A DNA stretch of 64,000 nucleotides from Sabellastarte sp. h YS-2021 (Eukaryota > Annelida > Polychaeta > Sabellida > Sabellidae), in NCBI GenBank assembly GCA_964017235.1, contig OZ024938.1, positions 7,989,454-8,053,453 of the forward strand, read 5' to 3'. How positions within the stretch are numbered: position 1 is the stretch's first letter; every line of letters starts with the position of its first letter. Below are positions 39,101 through 46,638 of the stretch, piece by piece. The notes under the pieces were generated by a model, which was not told the DNA's origin, made no database searches, and saw only the letters and a list, made by a program, of their open reading frames with translations. The position numbers and the translations under genes were made by a program.

Positions 39101-42100
39101 GCAAGCAGAGGGAAAAAACACAAAAATAAGTCCTTAAAAGCCTAAGATAGCCATAACATCATTCCTATTCAAAATTTAAACAGACAGGCACTTCCTTTGA
39201 AAAATTCAAAGATTTCAGCTCTATGAGCCACATAGTTTGACAGTTACAGGGCTTTAAAATGGCACAATGTCCATAAATTGGGTCTCTGTGGGCATTTTAG
39301 AATTGTTGTTAAAGTGACCTTAGCAATTAAACTATAGATCTGAAACTTTTTTGGGACACAGATAACTAGGGGTGTTGCGGCAGCAATTTTTTCCTTCCGG
39401 TTTCCCGTCTTTCACTTCCCGGTCGGTTACCGGTTAACCGTCTCTTATTTAACAAAACATGAGAGCCAAATAGTTTCCATACTGTAACACAGGAATTCTA
39501 ACACAACACAGATGTGTCCTCGATTCTGATTGGCTAAACGACGAAATATATGGTTCTTCCAAATTATCGCTCATTATGGCTGTGGTTTTACAGTAAAAAG
39601 CAAAAAGTGGATTATGACACTTCTTTTGTATGTAAGGTTAGTAAAGTTTCTTTACATTGAAGTATAGGCGGAAAACCGGTGGCTGAACTTTATGACGGTT
39701 TGCAATAATTTATTTACCGTACCGACGATACCGGTACTACCGCAACACCCCTACAGATAAGCAAAAACTAGAAGAATGTTTTTGCTGACAAAAATGAAGC
39801 GGCCCTGATGAAAAAGAAGTCACCCATAAAAGATGTCAACATATGCATCATAAGCAATAGAAGCTGTGAACTTTATTGCATTGTGTATGTTACTTGTCCC
39901 TATTTTCATCTTTAATAAGTGTGCACAATTAAAGTGAGGTCAGCTGTACAAGGAGATTAAAAACTCCATAATTTCACTGTAAGGTGACCATAACTTCATT
40001 CATATTGCGACTTTAAGGTGACCATAAAATGAGAATGTCCCTTCAATATCAATATATGTTAGATATGGAAAAAGAAAAGAGCCAGACGTCTTTATTCAAA
40101 TGTTATGACTTTAGGGGGACCAAAATTATATTAACAGTTTAAGGTCACCTTAAAGTCAGGATAATCCTTTGGTTTGCCATCCTTTATAGGTGTGCAAAGT
40201 TTAACAGAGGTCAGTCGAACAATAAGATACTTGCAGGCTGAAAACCCCCTTATTTCACTTTAAGGTGGCTACAACTCCATTCATACTGAGAGTTTAAGGT
40301 GACAATAAGTATTATTTTTATCTACTTTAATACCAGTGATAATTTCAATATAAAAAAATGGAAAAAGAAAGGAGCCAGAGGATTTTATTCCAATTTGATG
40401 ACTTTAAGCAGGCCATATGTCCATTAACATTTTGAGTTTAAGGTCACCATACAGTCAGGATATTCCTTTGGCAAATGTTAATATATGTGCCAAGTTTGGT
40501 TGAAAAAAGTGAAAAACTAAGTGAACTGGAGGGCTTTTTTGACATTAAGGTTACCTTAAGATTGCAGATACAGGGCTAAAACTTCGACATGTGAAAGATT
40601 ATCAAAAAGTAGCTGAATAAGTTATTCCAACAAAATGCCGAAATCCTAACCGTTTTTGAGATACAGACCAAGTACCCATTTTAAAAAAATTTACGAAAAT
40701 AAAACGCCTCCCGTTCAGGCATCTATGGTCCGATTGATGAGAAAATCCTTTCCGACCTTGGAAATTTGGTCTAGAATGTACCTGATAAATTTTGTAGCAC
40801 AGGTGTGTGTGGTTTTTTCCAAAACGCGATGACGGGGTGTTTTGGAGTTATGCTTAAGGTTACCTTAAGTAAAGCTTACGGTCTGCGCAAAGTATCCCAA
40901 AAATTTTTCCCGCCCCTATAGTTTTAAAGAAAGATAAGAAGGAAAGAAAAATTTGAAAGGCTAAGAAGTTATTCAAGGGAGACCATAATCCTGTGGCGGC
41001 GGCGGTGATCGGTCGAACTTCGGTGAAAACAAATAAGCGTCCCTGACGGGCCGCTTAATTATAAATAATACAGTTTAAGACTTGTCACACTTAGTATTTT
41101 CAAATAACAGGGCAAAATACAGAAAAAAATGTCAAAAAAGGTCACTTGGGTGAGAGTCTATGGTCCTCGTACACAGGATAAATGTCTACTAAAAGCCTTG
41201 ATTTTCGGCACATGTAAAAAGAACATAATAATGTATTCCCAGATGGGATTTCAGCTCAATCAATCAAATAGTTTAACAGTCATAGGGCTTAAAAGTGACA
41301 AAAAGTCCAAATATTGGGTCCCTGTGGGCCTTTTAGAGACCTCAATATAGTGGTGTCATCACGAACGGCGATATCGCAGATTCACTGGTGATGAAAAAAA
41401 TGGACGATAATCGAGGATTAATAATCATCCACGATGCATCTCATAAACATATTCAACCATTAGCTTATTTTCAAAGGGATTTAATAAAAATATGGTGATA
41501 TATTCATCTAATTTCTACTTTTATGCGGTTTTGTTTTGATTTGTGATGTAACTATGGTGATGACCCTTTCCACTTCCTACAGGAAGTGAAAAAATGTAAG
41601 TTTTGTTTTTCTTTTTATTGCTTCAAATATCCACCATTTTAACAACTGACAGCACAAATGAAACATAAAATCTATTTTATTTCAGTATTAGTTGTCAATG
41701 CACATTATTTAAAGAGCAAATTTAGGTTTAATTTGTGAAACGATGACACCGCGATATCGCTCACTATTTTGTTCACGGTATCGAGATCTCATATATCCAG
41801 ACGATGACACCACTACCACAATGTGACTTTCAAATTAAAGCTTCAGACTTAAAATCTGTCACATACAAAGATTACACATATAATTTATATCTTATACAGT
41901 TTGAAACTTCTCAGAATTACAATTTCCAAGTTACAGGGCAAAATATGTGAAAAATATCTTAGGAGTAGTGTTGGGAATCGCCTCCAATTTTCATGGTCGA
42001 TTATTCGTCCATTTTTCTGAGCGATGATCGACCCATAGTGTTTCCGTTTACGCACAAACTTGCGTAAATTTACGCCGAAATCAAGCGATTTACGCACATA

Positions 42101-45100
42101 TTATTTACCAGGGGGTCAGACTGACGCAGAAGTATTTGTAAAAAGAAATATCAACATTTCGTCTATATATGAAGCAGTTCTTTATTTATTCCATATTTCA
42201 AAACAAAAATGGCTGATTTCCTGTTGTTTACTTGTAACTGTGCATTAGTGCTGGGACGAGTTGACGGAAACTCGAGTTGTAACTCGATGGGCGATAATTG
42301 GGGGTCACATCGATCGGTGAAAGTGAAACTCGAGTTTCTGAAAACGTCAACATCTAAGGCTGACACTTCACCAAAACAATAGAAATATCTGAATTTTAAA
42401 AAATATATTGCATTTTTACTTTATTCTGGCTTAAATCAATGAAGATTTAACTTAAATTATATCGCGAAAGCCCATTTCCAGGTCAAAGTTTTGTCTCGTG
42501 TACGGTTATGTAAAATATTTTCACCTAACAAACGAAATACTTTATCCCGAAAATTACTCGAGTTCGACTCGAGTTCAACTCGCTTCTAACAAGTGATGCT
42601 CGATCTGCCATTTAAGCTGGCGATCCCACCACTACTGTGCATGCGTGGGATGAAAAAGGTCGAGAGGTGAAGAGTTCGCGAGGTTACAAGGTCACGCATG
42701 CGCATTAGCGTTATTCAATTACCAAATCCACCAAAGGACTCAATATTTTTTACTGTTACATGCAATAAAACAGCATTGAGGGCATGCTGTATATTTTAAA
42801 ATTTCTTGTAACGCGAGAGCTATGCAGATGAGATCCATCTTAAACGGCCAGTGTTATAATATACCCTAGCAAACCTTACTCGAAACTAGTGTTACGATCG
42901 AAAGTAAATTTGGAAACCGGGTCCCGAAAACAAAAATTCGGCGGAAACCGGATTTGTTCCAATTAGTATACACCAAACCGTAGTCAAGCTGTAAAACTTT
43001 CTGTGCGTGTACATGAACAATTATTTCAACTAAGATGTTGTTTATTATTATTTGATGATAAAACAGACGTTTTGGATATTATTTCATTGTATATTGGGAA
43101 AATATTACAGAAGTAAATATTTTTAAACGTTTCTGTGCAATATTTTATAGGTTTTGATGTGAAATATATAACATTTCGGTAACCGGTTCTTGGAATTTGT
43201 CACCGGATTTCGTTTACGTTTATATAAATTGAACAGAAACCAACTATCCGGTTTGCCGTCTTTATCACTACTCGAAGCGTTATATATCGAAAGAAAACGT
43301 GATCTCTGCAAGGACATAATTGGAACAACGTCTCCGAACGTTGACAAATACCTTGTGCATTGGGAGACACGTTCTACTAAATCTCGGAAAATCTTGAATT
43401 TTTACCCCCGGAAACCTCCCTGGAAAATACTAGCTATAAAATTTGCAAATATTTACAGGGAATGTAGCAAAAACACTGTAACTCTGGAACTACTCAATGG
43501 ATTTTTGTCAAATAAAAAGCAACATAAACTACAGTAATTTGTCTTTCAAACTAGGGCTGCAAGCGAGCCCGAAAATGTGCCTCGATTCCTCGTTTTAGAA
43601 GATTCGACTCGGATTCGGTTAATCGCTTGATTATCGCCCACGAAATAAACTGCTTCATATTTTTACATATCACGCCTTATAATATGGTTACAAACCACAC
43701 AACAGGAAAGAATTTTGATAATTTATTGAATTTACATTTGCGAGATTTGAGGCGTCTTCGAAATACGTTGTAATAAAATGCCGTCTTATAAAACGTTGTT
43801 ACACAAAGAATTAAAGTTTGCAAATGCTGAAAATATAAAATACTGAAATGGAAATGCCTCATATTAGTAAAATATATAAATATATTCATATATTTAAAGG
43901 AAAAAATTTAATTTTGTAGTAGATTTTCCGTCTATGTTTAGTTGTTTTCGAAGACCCGGTTCACTTTTCTTGCCTCGAGTATTGAACTGAATCGTTTCGT
44001 TTCCGAGTAACCGAAGAATCGTTGCAGCATTATTTCAAACAGTATAATATATTTGTAGGATAAATAAAATAATTTTTAGAAACTATCAACATACGAAATT
44101 GAGTAGTGCTTCTGTTCATTTTTGCTACCTTAAAAATCGTCCCAAAATAAGGAAGAAAAAAACGTGAAAGTTTATTTTTTGACTATTTTCTTTACCCTGA
44201 TGTACACAGTTGTACTTCAGATATCTTTATGAATATACAGCCATGTACAATATACTGTAATTTTTCCAAATAAATCAAATTTATTGCTTTTTAGTAACTG
44301 GGCATATCTAAACATTATTTCTTGGAAGAAAATGTGGCAGAATATTACTTGTACCAAATTTTTAGTGGCCCAAGGGGTACATGGTACCCCATATTTCACA
44401 ACTCTAACACTGGCTTTGCGAGGCATTTCTGTATTATTTGTCTATTATTTTCCTTCCGTGCAGTTTAACCAGAGTGGGTCAAGCCAAACTGACCCTCAAA
44501 AATTTGCATTGACCCCCAGTTTTTAAAAGAGGGGGTCAATTGACCTCCAGAAAAAGAGGCCCAGGAAACACTGTTTAATTGGTATAAAATAAAGTAGAAA
44601 ACAAGACCCCTGAAATAGTCGATTACCTTCCGGCTTCTGGAGATTTAATGTTCATTTAATCATAGTATTTCAGTTCAAAAACTGAAAATGATTTACTCAG
44701 CCACAAATATCTGAAAGTAGCTGAGCTATGCAATGAGCTACAGGTCTACATCTTTACTGTGTTATTGCTGACTCCAAAACTAGAGGGATAACATATTTTC
44801 CAGGAACAGACTAAGTGCCATACTGTCAAAGATATTACAGATTTACTCTTTCTATAATTTTGCTAATTTTAAAAATAAAGGGAAATAGCTGTTGTGAATC
44901 ATAAATATTCTATTATTTTATATTCAACAACTTTGTTTTCATAAACTGCCATATTTGCTGTTATGGCATTTTACTGGCATTATAGGGATCAGAATTTGGC
45001 TTACCTCACCACTTGTTAAATCCTGGCAATCAGGCAGAAATAAAGCCACAAAGGTACACTATATTACAAAAGAAGATGCCCCATACCTTTCTCTTGTGAA

Positions 45101-46208
45101 GAATTACTCCGAATACACACACAGGTTTCTAAGTCAAAAAAGCCCATTGTTCCTAATTACAAAAACATGGAGCCCGGGTATATTACAACCAGAGCATTCA
45201 AGTTACATCAAAGCATTACTTAAATCACCATCACTATAACCATAATCACCATCAAATATAATATAGCAAACATCTTACCTCTGTCTGGGAGATCTGGAAT
45301 ATTCATAGCTGTCCTTCTTTTTCTGTGAAGACACTCTCGAGTCTGCACTTCGCTCCACATGCGGCTCTGCCAGCACTCTTCTCTCCTGAGAGAGATCCTT
45401 GTCTCTACGATCAACTTTCACAGTCACCACAATGTTTTCTTTGAAGTCTTTGATGCCCGGTGTCTCTTTGGTAGCTGAGGGCTGTCTTCCATTGGGCGTA
45501 GCAGTCTTGGAATTCATAGAAGTGGACTGTAGTGATGGCTTTGAGTTTTTGGTTGGAGTACCATGATGTAACTTAGAGTCTTTGCTCACAACTATGCTTC
45601 CACTAGTGCCTTCTACACATTGACGCTGTTGTTGCGATGATATATTATCAGAAGGCATCGTGGATGGATATACAGCTGTAGAGGAAGAAGCGTGTTCTTT
45701 TTTTATCACAGTGTGGCTTTTGTCTTCTGAATCACTGGCTGGTGGTAAAGGTATACGATGGGTATCACTGTACATCACCCCTCGGGCTTTTGAATCTGCA
45801 CCATCGCGACTGCGACTTCTTTCACGACTTCTTGAGTGTTTCCTTGACGAGGACCTTACTTGTTCTTTCTCCTGTATCTCCAGTTGCTTCTTTTCCTTCT
45901 GTTTGCGTTTTTCACGCTCGATTTCATTGAGTTTTTCACGAGCTTTTTTGTGCTTGCTAAGCTCAGCCGCAAGGCTGTTTGCGTACTTGATGTTTGTCAT
46001 ACGAGAGGAGGCGGAAGAGCTGTGTCTTAAGTTTGAAGAATAAGATGGGCTAGGTGTCCTGGTCTGGCCACTACTTCTTGTATATGCGGGAGAGCGTCGG
46101 GACCTATCCCGTGAACGGTCGCGTGACCTTGAACGCTTGAATGAACGGCCCCTGTCATAGTTAGGGCTGACGCTGCCTCGAGTCGAACTGCTTTGCTTGT
46201 ACTTGGAC
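16330..46208 (-). CDS. CDK12: Cyclin-dependent kinase 12/13 orthologue (gene level, ten exons, 5' end missing)
   Basis: Ten minus-strand exons: 46208-45279, 30467-30333, 28054-27815, 27301-27162, 26709-26539, 25558-25369, 22759-22598, 22062-21868, 20167-20036, 18466-16330. All introns are GT-AG and codon phases agree at every junction, giving 4,431 nt after the first partial codon: 1,476 residues plus TAG. Numbered from the first complete codon: RS-rich and charged segment (about 1-310), LPMPP proline motifs, glycine loop GEGTYG near 466, catalytic Lys 488, PITAVRE 500-506, HRD 589-591, DFG 609-611, T-loop Thr about 626, kinase end about 757, then DCHELWSK plus a basic cluster, the CDK12-type extension. 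Family knowledge: with cyclin K it phosphorylates the RNA polymerase II C-terminal domain and supports elongation and RNA processing in the nucleus. Invertebrates usually have one gene corresponding to vertebrate CDK12 and CDK13, so the symbol covers both. N-terminal exon(s) are absent from what I can see. Confidence 0.95.
18467..18990. other. CDK12 intron (3' part), nothing identified
   Basis: Intron sequence between the terminal exon acceptor (TTTGCAG at 18467-18473) and a LINE fragment. No repeat recognised. Confidence 0.4.
18995..19300 (+). pseudogene. LINE 3'-end fragment in CDK12 intron
   Basis: Plus-strand reading: [20 protein letters not shown] then [14 protein letters not shown], the C-terminal block typical of CR1/Jockey-type ORF2 (compare NALPDEIG..LKSYL at 5320). 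A 3' tail with GCGCCTTGGTGGATG and CTTTATAAGTG follows. Antisense to CDK12. Confidence 0.75.
19301..19639. other. CDK12 intron, nothing identified
   Basis: AT-rich intron sequence with no supported feature. Confidence 0.4.
19640..19798 (-). mobile_element. tRNA-derived SINE copy in CDK12 intron
   Basis: Minus strand: TGGCCTAGTGGTTAGCAAG (A box), TATGGGTTCAAGTCCCAC (B box), GACCTGTCCCAATATGACCC, TGTTGAATGGGACATAAAAC, and a CTTTGACTTTGA tail. The best-preserved copy of this family in the window; same orientation as the host gene. Confidence 0.87.
20036..20167 (-). CDS. CDK12: CDK12 exon I: end of kinase domain
   Basis: Encodes [20 protein letters not shown] and [14 protein letters not shown], then PPP. 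This closes the kinase fold with the usual LDPSKR-xxAEQ helix. Acceptor TGTTTATCCCAG|C; donor GA|GTGAGT, and the split codon GA+C gives Asp before [11 protein letters not shown]. Confidence 0.97.
20230..21010. repeat. Diverged tandem repeat array in CDK12 intron
   Basis: Unit of roughly 205-240 bp recurring at least three times. Landmarks are AGTACCTGTGGAGAGA-like, TATTGTGAAAAATATGG(C/T), ATCTTCAGGTGCT, CGGTTAACTGTTTCC and GACTAGTGCT. Related units occur at about 22925-23290 in another intron and a fragment at about 60735-60815. No terminal structure found. Confidence 0.65.
21415..21612 (-). mobile_element. tRNA-derived SINE, second subfamily, in CDK12 intron
   Basis: Minus strand: TGTGGCCTAGTGGGTAACGC (A box TGGCCTAGTGG), GACGTGGGTTCAAACCCAG (perfect B box GGTTCAAACCC), then a body unlike the 13765/19640 copies. 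It has the cleanest tRNA-like head in the window. Confidence 0.82.
21739..21765. repeat. Poly-A tract
   Basis: About 27 consecutive A residues on the plus strand inside an intron, possibly a retroposon tail; no element body could be attached to it. Confidence 0.9.
21868..22062 (-). CDS. CDK12: CDK12 exon H: C-lobe of kinase
   Basis: Encodes [40 protein letters not shown] and [25 protein letters not shown] is highly characteristic of CDK12/13. Acceptor TTTTTTTACACAG|C and donor GCTTT|GTGAGT. Confidence 0.97.
22598..22759 (-). CDS. CDK12: CDK12 exon G: DFG and activation segment
   Basis: Encodes [40 protein letters not shown] and [14 protein letters not shown]. It contains the Mg-binding DFG, the T-loop Thr in PYTNKV that is expected to be phosphorylated by a CDK-activating kinase, and the WYRPPE P+1 loop. 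Acceptor TTCACACAG|A and donor TGTGG|GTGAGTT. Weak copies of its 5' border occur in the adjacent intron (see findings). Confidence 0.97.
22760..25368. other. CDK12 intron with weak copies of the exon G border and a diverged array
   Basis: Contains units related to the 20230-21010 array at about 22925-23290, and three diverged segments resembling the exon G acceptor border (about 22838-22868, 23515-23550, 23775-23830). A 130-codon plus-strand open frame at 24785-25177 has no recognisable domain. Confidence 0.5.
25369..25558 (-). CDS. CDK12: CDK12 exon F: hinge and HRD catalytic loop
   Basis: Encodes [20 protein letters not shown] through [20 protein letters not shown]. The hinge/YMxHDLMG and HRDIKCSN motifs are typical of the CDK9/12/13 branch; the HRD Asp is the catalytic base. 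Acceptor TTATTACAG|GT (the exon itself starts GT) and donor AACAG|GTAAAA. Confidence 0.97.
25660..26400 (+). mobile_element. Family Y element (Y3) in CDK12 intron
   Basis: 5' hairpin AGCCATCAGAGATGGCT (25668-25684) at the position of the Y1 GCATC-AGA-GATGC hairpin, a diverged leader, then about three core units from 25920 (GTCAAAGTCAC..AAGGTCA..ATGATGTTGCACACCTA..). The tail CCCATCCAGACACCATGG parallels Y1 near 7089. The 3' hairpin is eroded. Antisense to CDK12. Confidence 0.72.
26539..26709 (-). CDS. CDK12: CDK12 exon E: catalytic lysine and PITAVRE helix
   Basis: Encodes [38 protein letters not shown] and [22 protein letters not shown] holds the ATP-anchoring Lys. The C-helix signature reads PITAVRE where vertebrate CDK12/13 have PITAIRE, a conservative change in the cyclin-binding helix. 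TDKQDAxxFKKDKG is a CDK12/13 hallmark. Acceptor TTTATTTTCAG; donor G|GTACAG. Confidence 0.97.
26710..27161. other. CDK12 intron, nothing identified
   Basis: Short intron (452 bp) between exons E and D without recognised repeats. Confidence 0.5.
27162..27301 (-). CDS. CDK12: CDK12 exon D: start of kinase domain, glycine-rich loop
   Basis: Encodes [20 protein letters not shown] then [17 protein letters not shown]-x-R-x-VD-x-F before the glycine loop GEGTYG is the CDK12/13 start of the kinase fold; the loop positions ATP phosphates. Acceptor TTTGTATTGCAG and donor ACGG|GTAAAA. Confidence 0.97.
27331..27545 (-). mobile_element. tRNA-derived SINE, longer form, in CDK12 intron
   Basis: Minus strand: GTCACAGTGACGCAGTGGTAA and a B-box-like CGGTTCATACCCC. 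The body contains GGTTTCCTCTGCCCATAAAA, and the 3' domain CTGATATGACCTGTGCAG..GAAAGCAACGTTAAAACCCC is the same terminal domain as the other SINEs here. Confidence 0.8.
27815..28054 (-). CDS. CDK12: CDK12 exon C: linker before the kinase domain
   Basis: Encodes a basic stretch ending [20 protein letters not shown] (a second LPMPP), then a Ser/Asp-rich segment and a Pro/Thr-rich stretch ending PLRVK, in the place of the proline/serine linker of vertebrate CDK12. Acceptor TTACTTTAG and donor AG|GTAGAA; phase 2 on both sides. Confidence 0.92.
28055..28768. other. CDK12 intron, possible MITE end
   Basis: Mostly unassigned. At 28402 a hAT-like right end (CTCTTTAACAGCCCTA) is visible, but I could not find a matching left end, so no element is called. 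Confidence 0.4.
28769..29497. mobile_element. hAT-like MITE (outer copy) interrupted by a sister copy
   Basis: Left arm 28771-28879 starts TAGTGTTG and carries CCGACCGAAAGACACTGATC. The right part 29257-29497 carries the same family sequence as the inner insertion but inverted, ending near CATTCAAACACAA. An 11-bp direct repeat GATTACTAGTG (28758-28768 and 29498-29508) flanks the whole. The interruption is the element at 28880-29248. Confidence 0.75.
28880..29248. mobile_element. hAT-like MITE, 369 bp, TSD CATTATTT
   Basis: Termini TAGTGTTG..CAACACTA. Perfect 8-bp duplication CATTATTT at 28872-28879 and 29249-29256. The subterminal region is rich in ACCGGTTT. No coding capacity. Inserted into another copy of the same family. 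Confidence 0.88.
29799..30168. mobile_element. hAT-like MITE family B, copy 1, 370 bp, TSD CTTTTAAC
   Basis: Termini TAGGGCAGGGTCGGTA and TACCGACCCTGCCCTA are perfect 16-bp inverted repeats. CTTTTAAC is duplicated at 29791-29798 and 30169-30176. Located in a CDK12 intron. Confidence 0.93.
30333..30467 (-). CDS. CDK12: CDK12 exon B: RS/TP motifs and LPMPP
   Basis: Encodes [19 protein letters not shown] followed by [25 protein letters not shown] corresponds to the LPLPP motifs that precede the kinase domain in vertebrate CDK12/13. Acceptor TTTGTACAG and donor AG|GTGAGG. The split codon AG+G from exon A gives Arg, and the exon ends with AG, completed by T of the next exon (Ser). Confidence 0.92.
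31130..31430. repeat. Partial core repeat (GATGGC(C/G)GCC type) in CDK12 intron
   Basis: Two units of about 140-150 bp: AATTCAAGATGGCC, GGCGGGAAAACAATTTTTGGG, ATCACTCTATCTCGCACCGTTTCTGAGATAAATG. Related to cores at 10160-10735, 32110-32870 and 35380-35620. No caps visible here. Confidence 0.7.
31432..31771. mobile_element. hAT-like MITE family B, copy 2, truncated
   Basis: Reverse orientation relative to copy 1. It begins TAGGGCAGGGTCG and runs through the shared interior (CTTCCGGTTGGTGGGCC, CCCGGAATCGGTACGGTTT) to GGGATACAGAAATGG, where the family should continue to TACCGACCCTGCCCTA. The remaining ~30 bp are replaced by unrelated ATCGAT-rich sequence. Confidence 0.85.
31970..33262 (+). mobile_element. 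Hairpin-capped minisatellite element, family V, with 169-bp array
   Basis: 5' hairpin ACACA-TTATCA-TGTGT (31970-31985), subterminal motif TGTCCACCCCA (31988-31998), core array 32106-32870, tail with AAAATGTCTGGAAACCAA twice, and a 3' hairpin with arms TATGTCCACCCC and GGGGTGGATATA (33232-33260). In the first CDK12 intron seen, antisense to the gene. Confidence 0.8.
32106..32870. repeat. 169-bp tandem array, about 4.5 units
   Basis: CCCTGTGGGTCG recurs at 32292, 32461 and 32630, and once with one change at 32799: exactly 169 bp apart each time. Units carry AAATCGCTCTATCTCGCACG, a GCCATTTTTGGCAAAAAT hairpin and AAAATGGCCGCCATTTT. The repeated open frames on both strands are readings of this unit. 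Confidence 0.95.
33263..33804. other. CDK12 intron, nothing identified
   Basis: AT-rich sequence between V and the next capped element. Confidence 0.4.
33809..36432 (+). mobile_element. Family Z element with 'GTAGCTATTACTCAGCTAT' core (Z2)
   Basis: 5' end CTAGACC, hairpin GCATCTGTGTCCAGATGC (33822-33839), motif GTATCCACC (33845-33853). The core at 33860-34700 has about 160-bp half-units (GTAGCTATTACTCAGCTAT..GTCTGAAATTTTACTATG..TTCAAGTTA), 34700-35350 has units of about 130 bp (GAGTTATTTGAGAAAAATTGG..GTGAAAGCTCTCCCAAAAG), and 35380-35620 a GATGGCTGCC-type block. The tail 35620-35980 resembles the Z1 tail (ATATCCTGCAAATTTGG). The right end is uncertain: it may be at TGGATACAATTA (36426-36437), the arm shared with Z0 and Z1. 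Confidence 0.68.
36144..36170. repeat. Poly-A tract
   Basis: About 27 A residues followed by GAAGAAG; simple sequence within the first intron seen. Confidence 0.9.
36461..38853 (+). mobile_element. Hairpin-capped minisatellite element, family X (X1)
   Basis: 5' hairpin GCAT-TCTGACGC-ATGC (36466-36481), motif TTATCTCCCGCC (36484-36495), core to about 38690 of units near 321 bp made of two related halves (GTAGCTATTACTCAGCTAT.. and ATAGCTATTACTCACTTATGG..). The conserved tail ends in CGCACGCACACACAG and the 3' hairpin CTCCCGCCCGGCGGGAG (38829-38849 with flanks). In the first CDK12 intron seen. Confidence 0.85.
38880..39366. repeat. Diverged core-type repeat
   Basis: Sequence with TTTCAGCTCTATGAGCCA and GACAGTTACAGGGCTTTAAA, repeated with divergence at about 41240-41340 and 41900-41950. 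W1 and two MITEs have been inserted into this tract. Confidence 0.55.
39367..39753. mobile_element. hAT-like MITE family J, copy 1, 387 bp, TSD CAGATAAC/G
   Basis: Termini TAGGGGTGTTGCGG and CCGCAACACCCCTA, with CAGATAAC at 39359-39366 and CAGATAAG at 39754-39761 (7 of 8). The interior holds CGGTTACCGGTTAACCGTC. Copy 2 is at 61377. Confidence 0.92.
39790..41060 (+). mobile_element. Hairpin-capped minisatellite element, family W (W1)
   Basis: 5' motif AAGCGGCCC (39797-39805); core of roughly 200-240-bp units (CTCCATAATTTCACT(G)TAAGGTG(A)CC..ATTCATA..TTAAGGTGACCATAA); tail with ACCATAATCCTGTGGCGGCGG; 3' hairpin AAGCGTCCCTGACGGGCCGC (41035-41056 with flank), one arm matching the 5' motif inverted. 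No clear 5' hairpin was found for this family. Confidence 0.7.
41061..41347. repeat. Diverged core-type repeat, continued
   Basis: Continues the 38880-39366 tract (ACAGTCATAGGGCTTAAAAG, AAATATTGGGTCCCTGTGGG), interrupted by the W1 and J insertions. Confidence 0.5.
41348..41815. mobile_element. hAT-like MITE, 468 bp
   Basis: Perfect 13-bp termini TAGTGGTGTCATC and GATGACACCACTA. Flanking octamers CCTCAATA and CCACAATG agree at 6 of 8 positions, a degraded duplication. The interior includes ACCGCGATATCGC near the right end. Confidence 0.82.
41966..42660. mobile_element. hAT-like MITE, left part of an interrupted copy
   Basis: Left end TAGTGTTGGGAATCGCC at 41966 with the interior running to the insertion at 42246. 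The expected right end GGCGATTCCCAACACTA was not found, so the copy is incomplete; the right boundary given is nominal. Confidence 0.5.
42246..42634. mobile_element. hAT-like MITE, 389 bp, TSD CTGTGCAT
   Basis: Starts TAGTGCTGGGACGAG, ends GGCGATCCCACCACTA. CTGTGCAT is duplicated exactly at 42238-42245 and 42635-42642. The interior contains AACTCGAGTT/ACTCGAGTTCGACTCGAG palindromic stretches near both ends. Confidence 0.88.
42897..43270. mobile_element. hAT-like MITE, 374 bp, TSD CTCGAAAC/CTCGAAGC
   Basis: Left TAGTGTTACGATCGAAAG, right GCCGTCTTTATCACTA. The flanking octamers differ at one position. Subterminal ACCGG-rich sequence is related to the 28880 element. Confidence 0.83.
43552..44032. 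mobile_element. hAT-like MITE, 481 bp, TSD TTTCAAAC
   Basis: Left TAGGGCTGCAAGCGA, right TCGTTGCAGCATTA (imperfect inverted repeat). TTTCAAAC is duplicated exactly at 43544-43551 and 44033-44040. Confidence 0.86.
44033..45278. other. CDK12 intron, fragments only
   Basis: Contains a hAT-like right end (GGAAACACTG at 44564-44573) without an identified left end, and a single X-type core unit at about 44690-44865 (AAGTAGCTGAGCTATGCAATG). Otherwise unassigned. Confidence 0.5.
45279..46208 (-). CDS. CDK12: CDK12 exon A (first seen): RS domain and charged coiled segment
   Basis: The open frame encodes RS dipeptides ([19 protein letters not shown]), then [16 protein letters not shown], which matches the SSLxAEL segment of vertebrate CDK12/13, a Glu/Lys-rich helix, a second RS patch ([16 protein letters not shown]) and a Ser/Thr-rich tail. 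The donor is AG|GTAAGA at 45278. The 5' border is ambiguous. TTGTAG at 46209-46211 gives a G-first exon, whereas a better pyrimidine tract ending TTTTTCAG would start the exon at 46239 and add LLLMYVHDC-like residues in the same frame. An ATG at 46228-46226 is in frame but lies inside that possible intron end. Vertebrate proteins carry several hundred residues before this point, so at least one upstream exon is expected. Confidence 0.85.
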
Positions 46209-46638
46209 CTACAATCATGAACATACATAAGTAGTAAGGCTGAAAAACAGAAGTAAAATCACTACCCAAAGACTTGGTTGTGCCATTTGGCAAATATTCA
46301 GCTGTGATAACACTACCAACTAGAAAAACGTTTTTGCTAACAAATCTAAGCGTCCCAAAAAGGTTAAATGCAATATAACATATAGTAGAAAAAGGTTTTA
46401 GAAAATAAAAACATGCAGCACTGAGACAAGAAGTGAAAGTTAAGCAGACAGATTGGAAGTTTATGCATTAACATGAAAGAAGAATTTAAGCTTTATTTTT
46501 TCTACGGTCATAAATTGCGAAAAGTTAATTGAATAAATGCTCAGGCTCAGAATGCATAAAGCATCAATACTTATAATAGGTTGAAAGTTACACCATAAAA
46601 CTAGTTAATTAAAGAGTAACAGTGCTTTATAAATGCCA
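46209..46638. other. Upstream of the first CDK12 exon seen; nothing identified
   Basis: Presumed intron. TTTTTCAG at 46240-46247 (minus) is an alternative acceptor for exon A. No RS-coding upstream exon was recognised here or further right. Confidence 0.4.

Noticed and set aside
44461-44573. Possible small MITE from CAGTTTAACCAG to GGAAACACTG
   Set aside because: The right end looks genuine but the left end does not match it inverted and the flanking octamers differ.
16330-46208. Calling the gene specifically CDK13
   Set aside because: The CDK12/CDK13 split is a vertebrate duplication; the sequence gives no reason to prefer CDK13 over the usual single-gene name CDK12.
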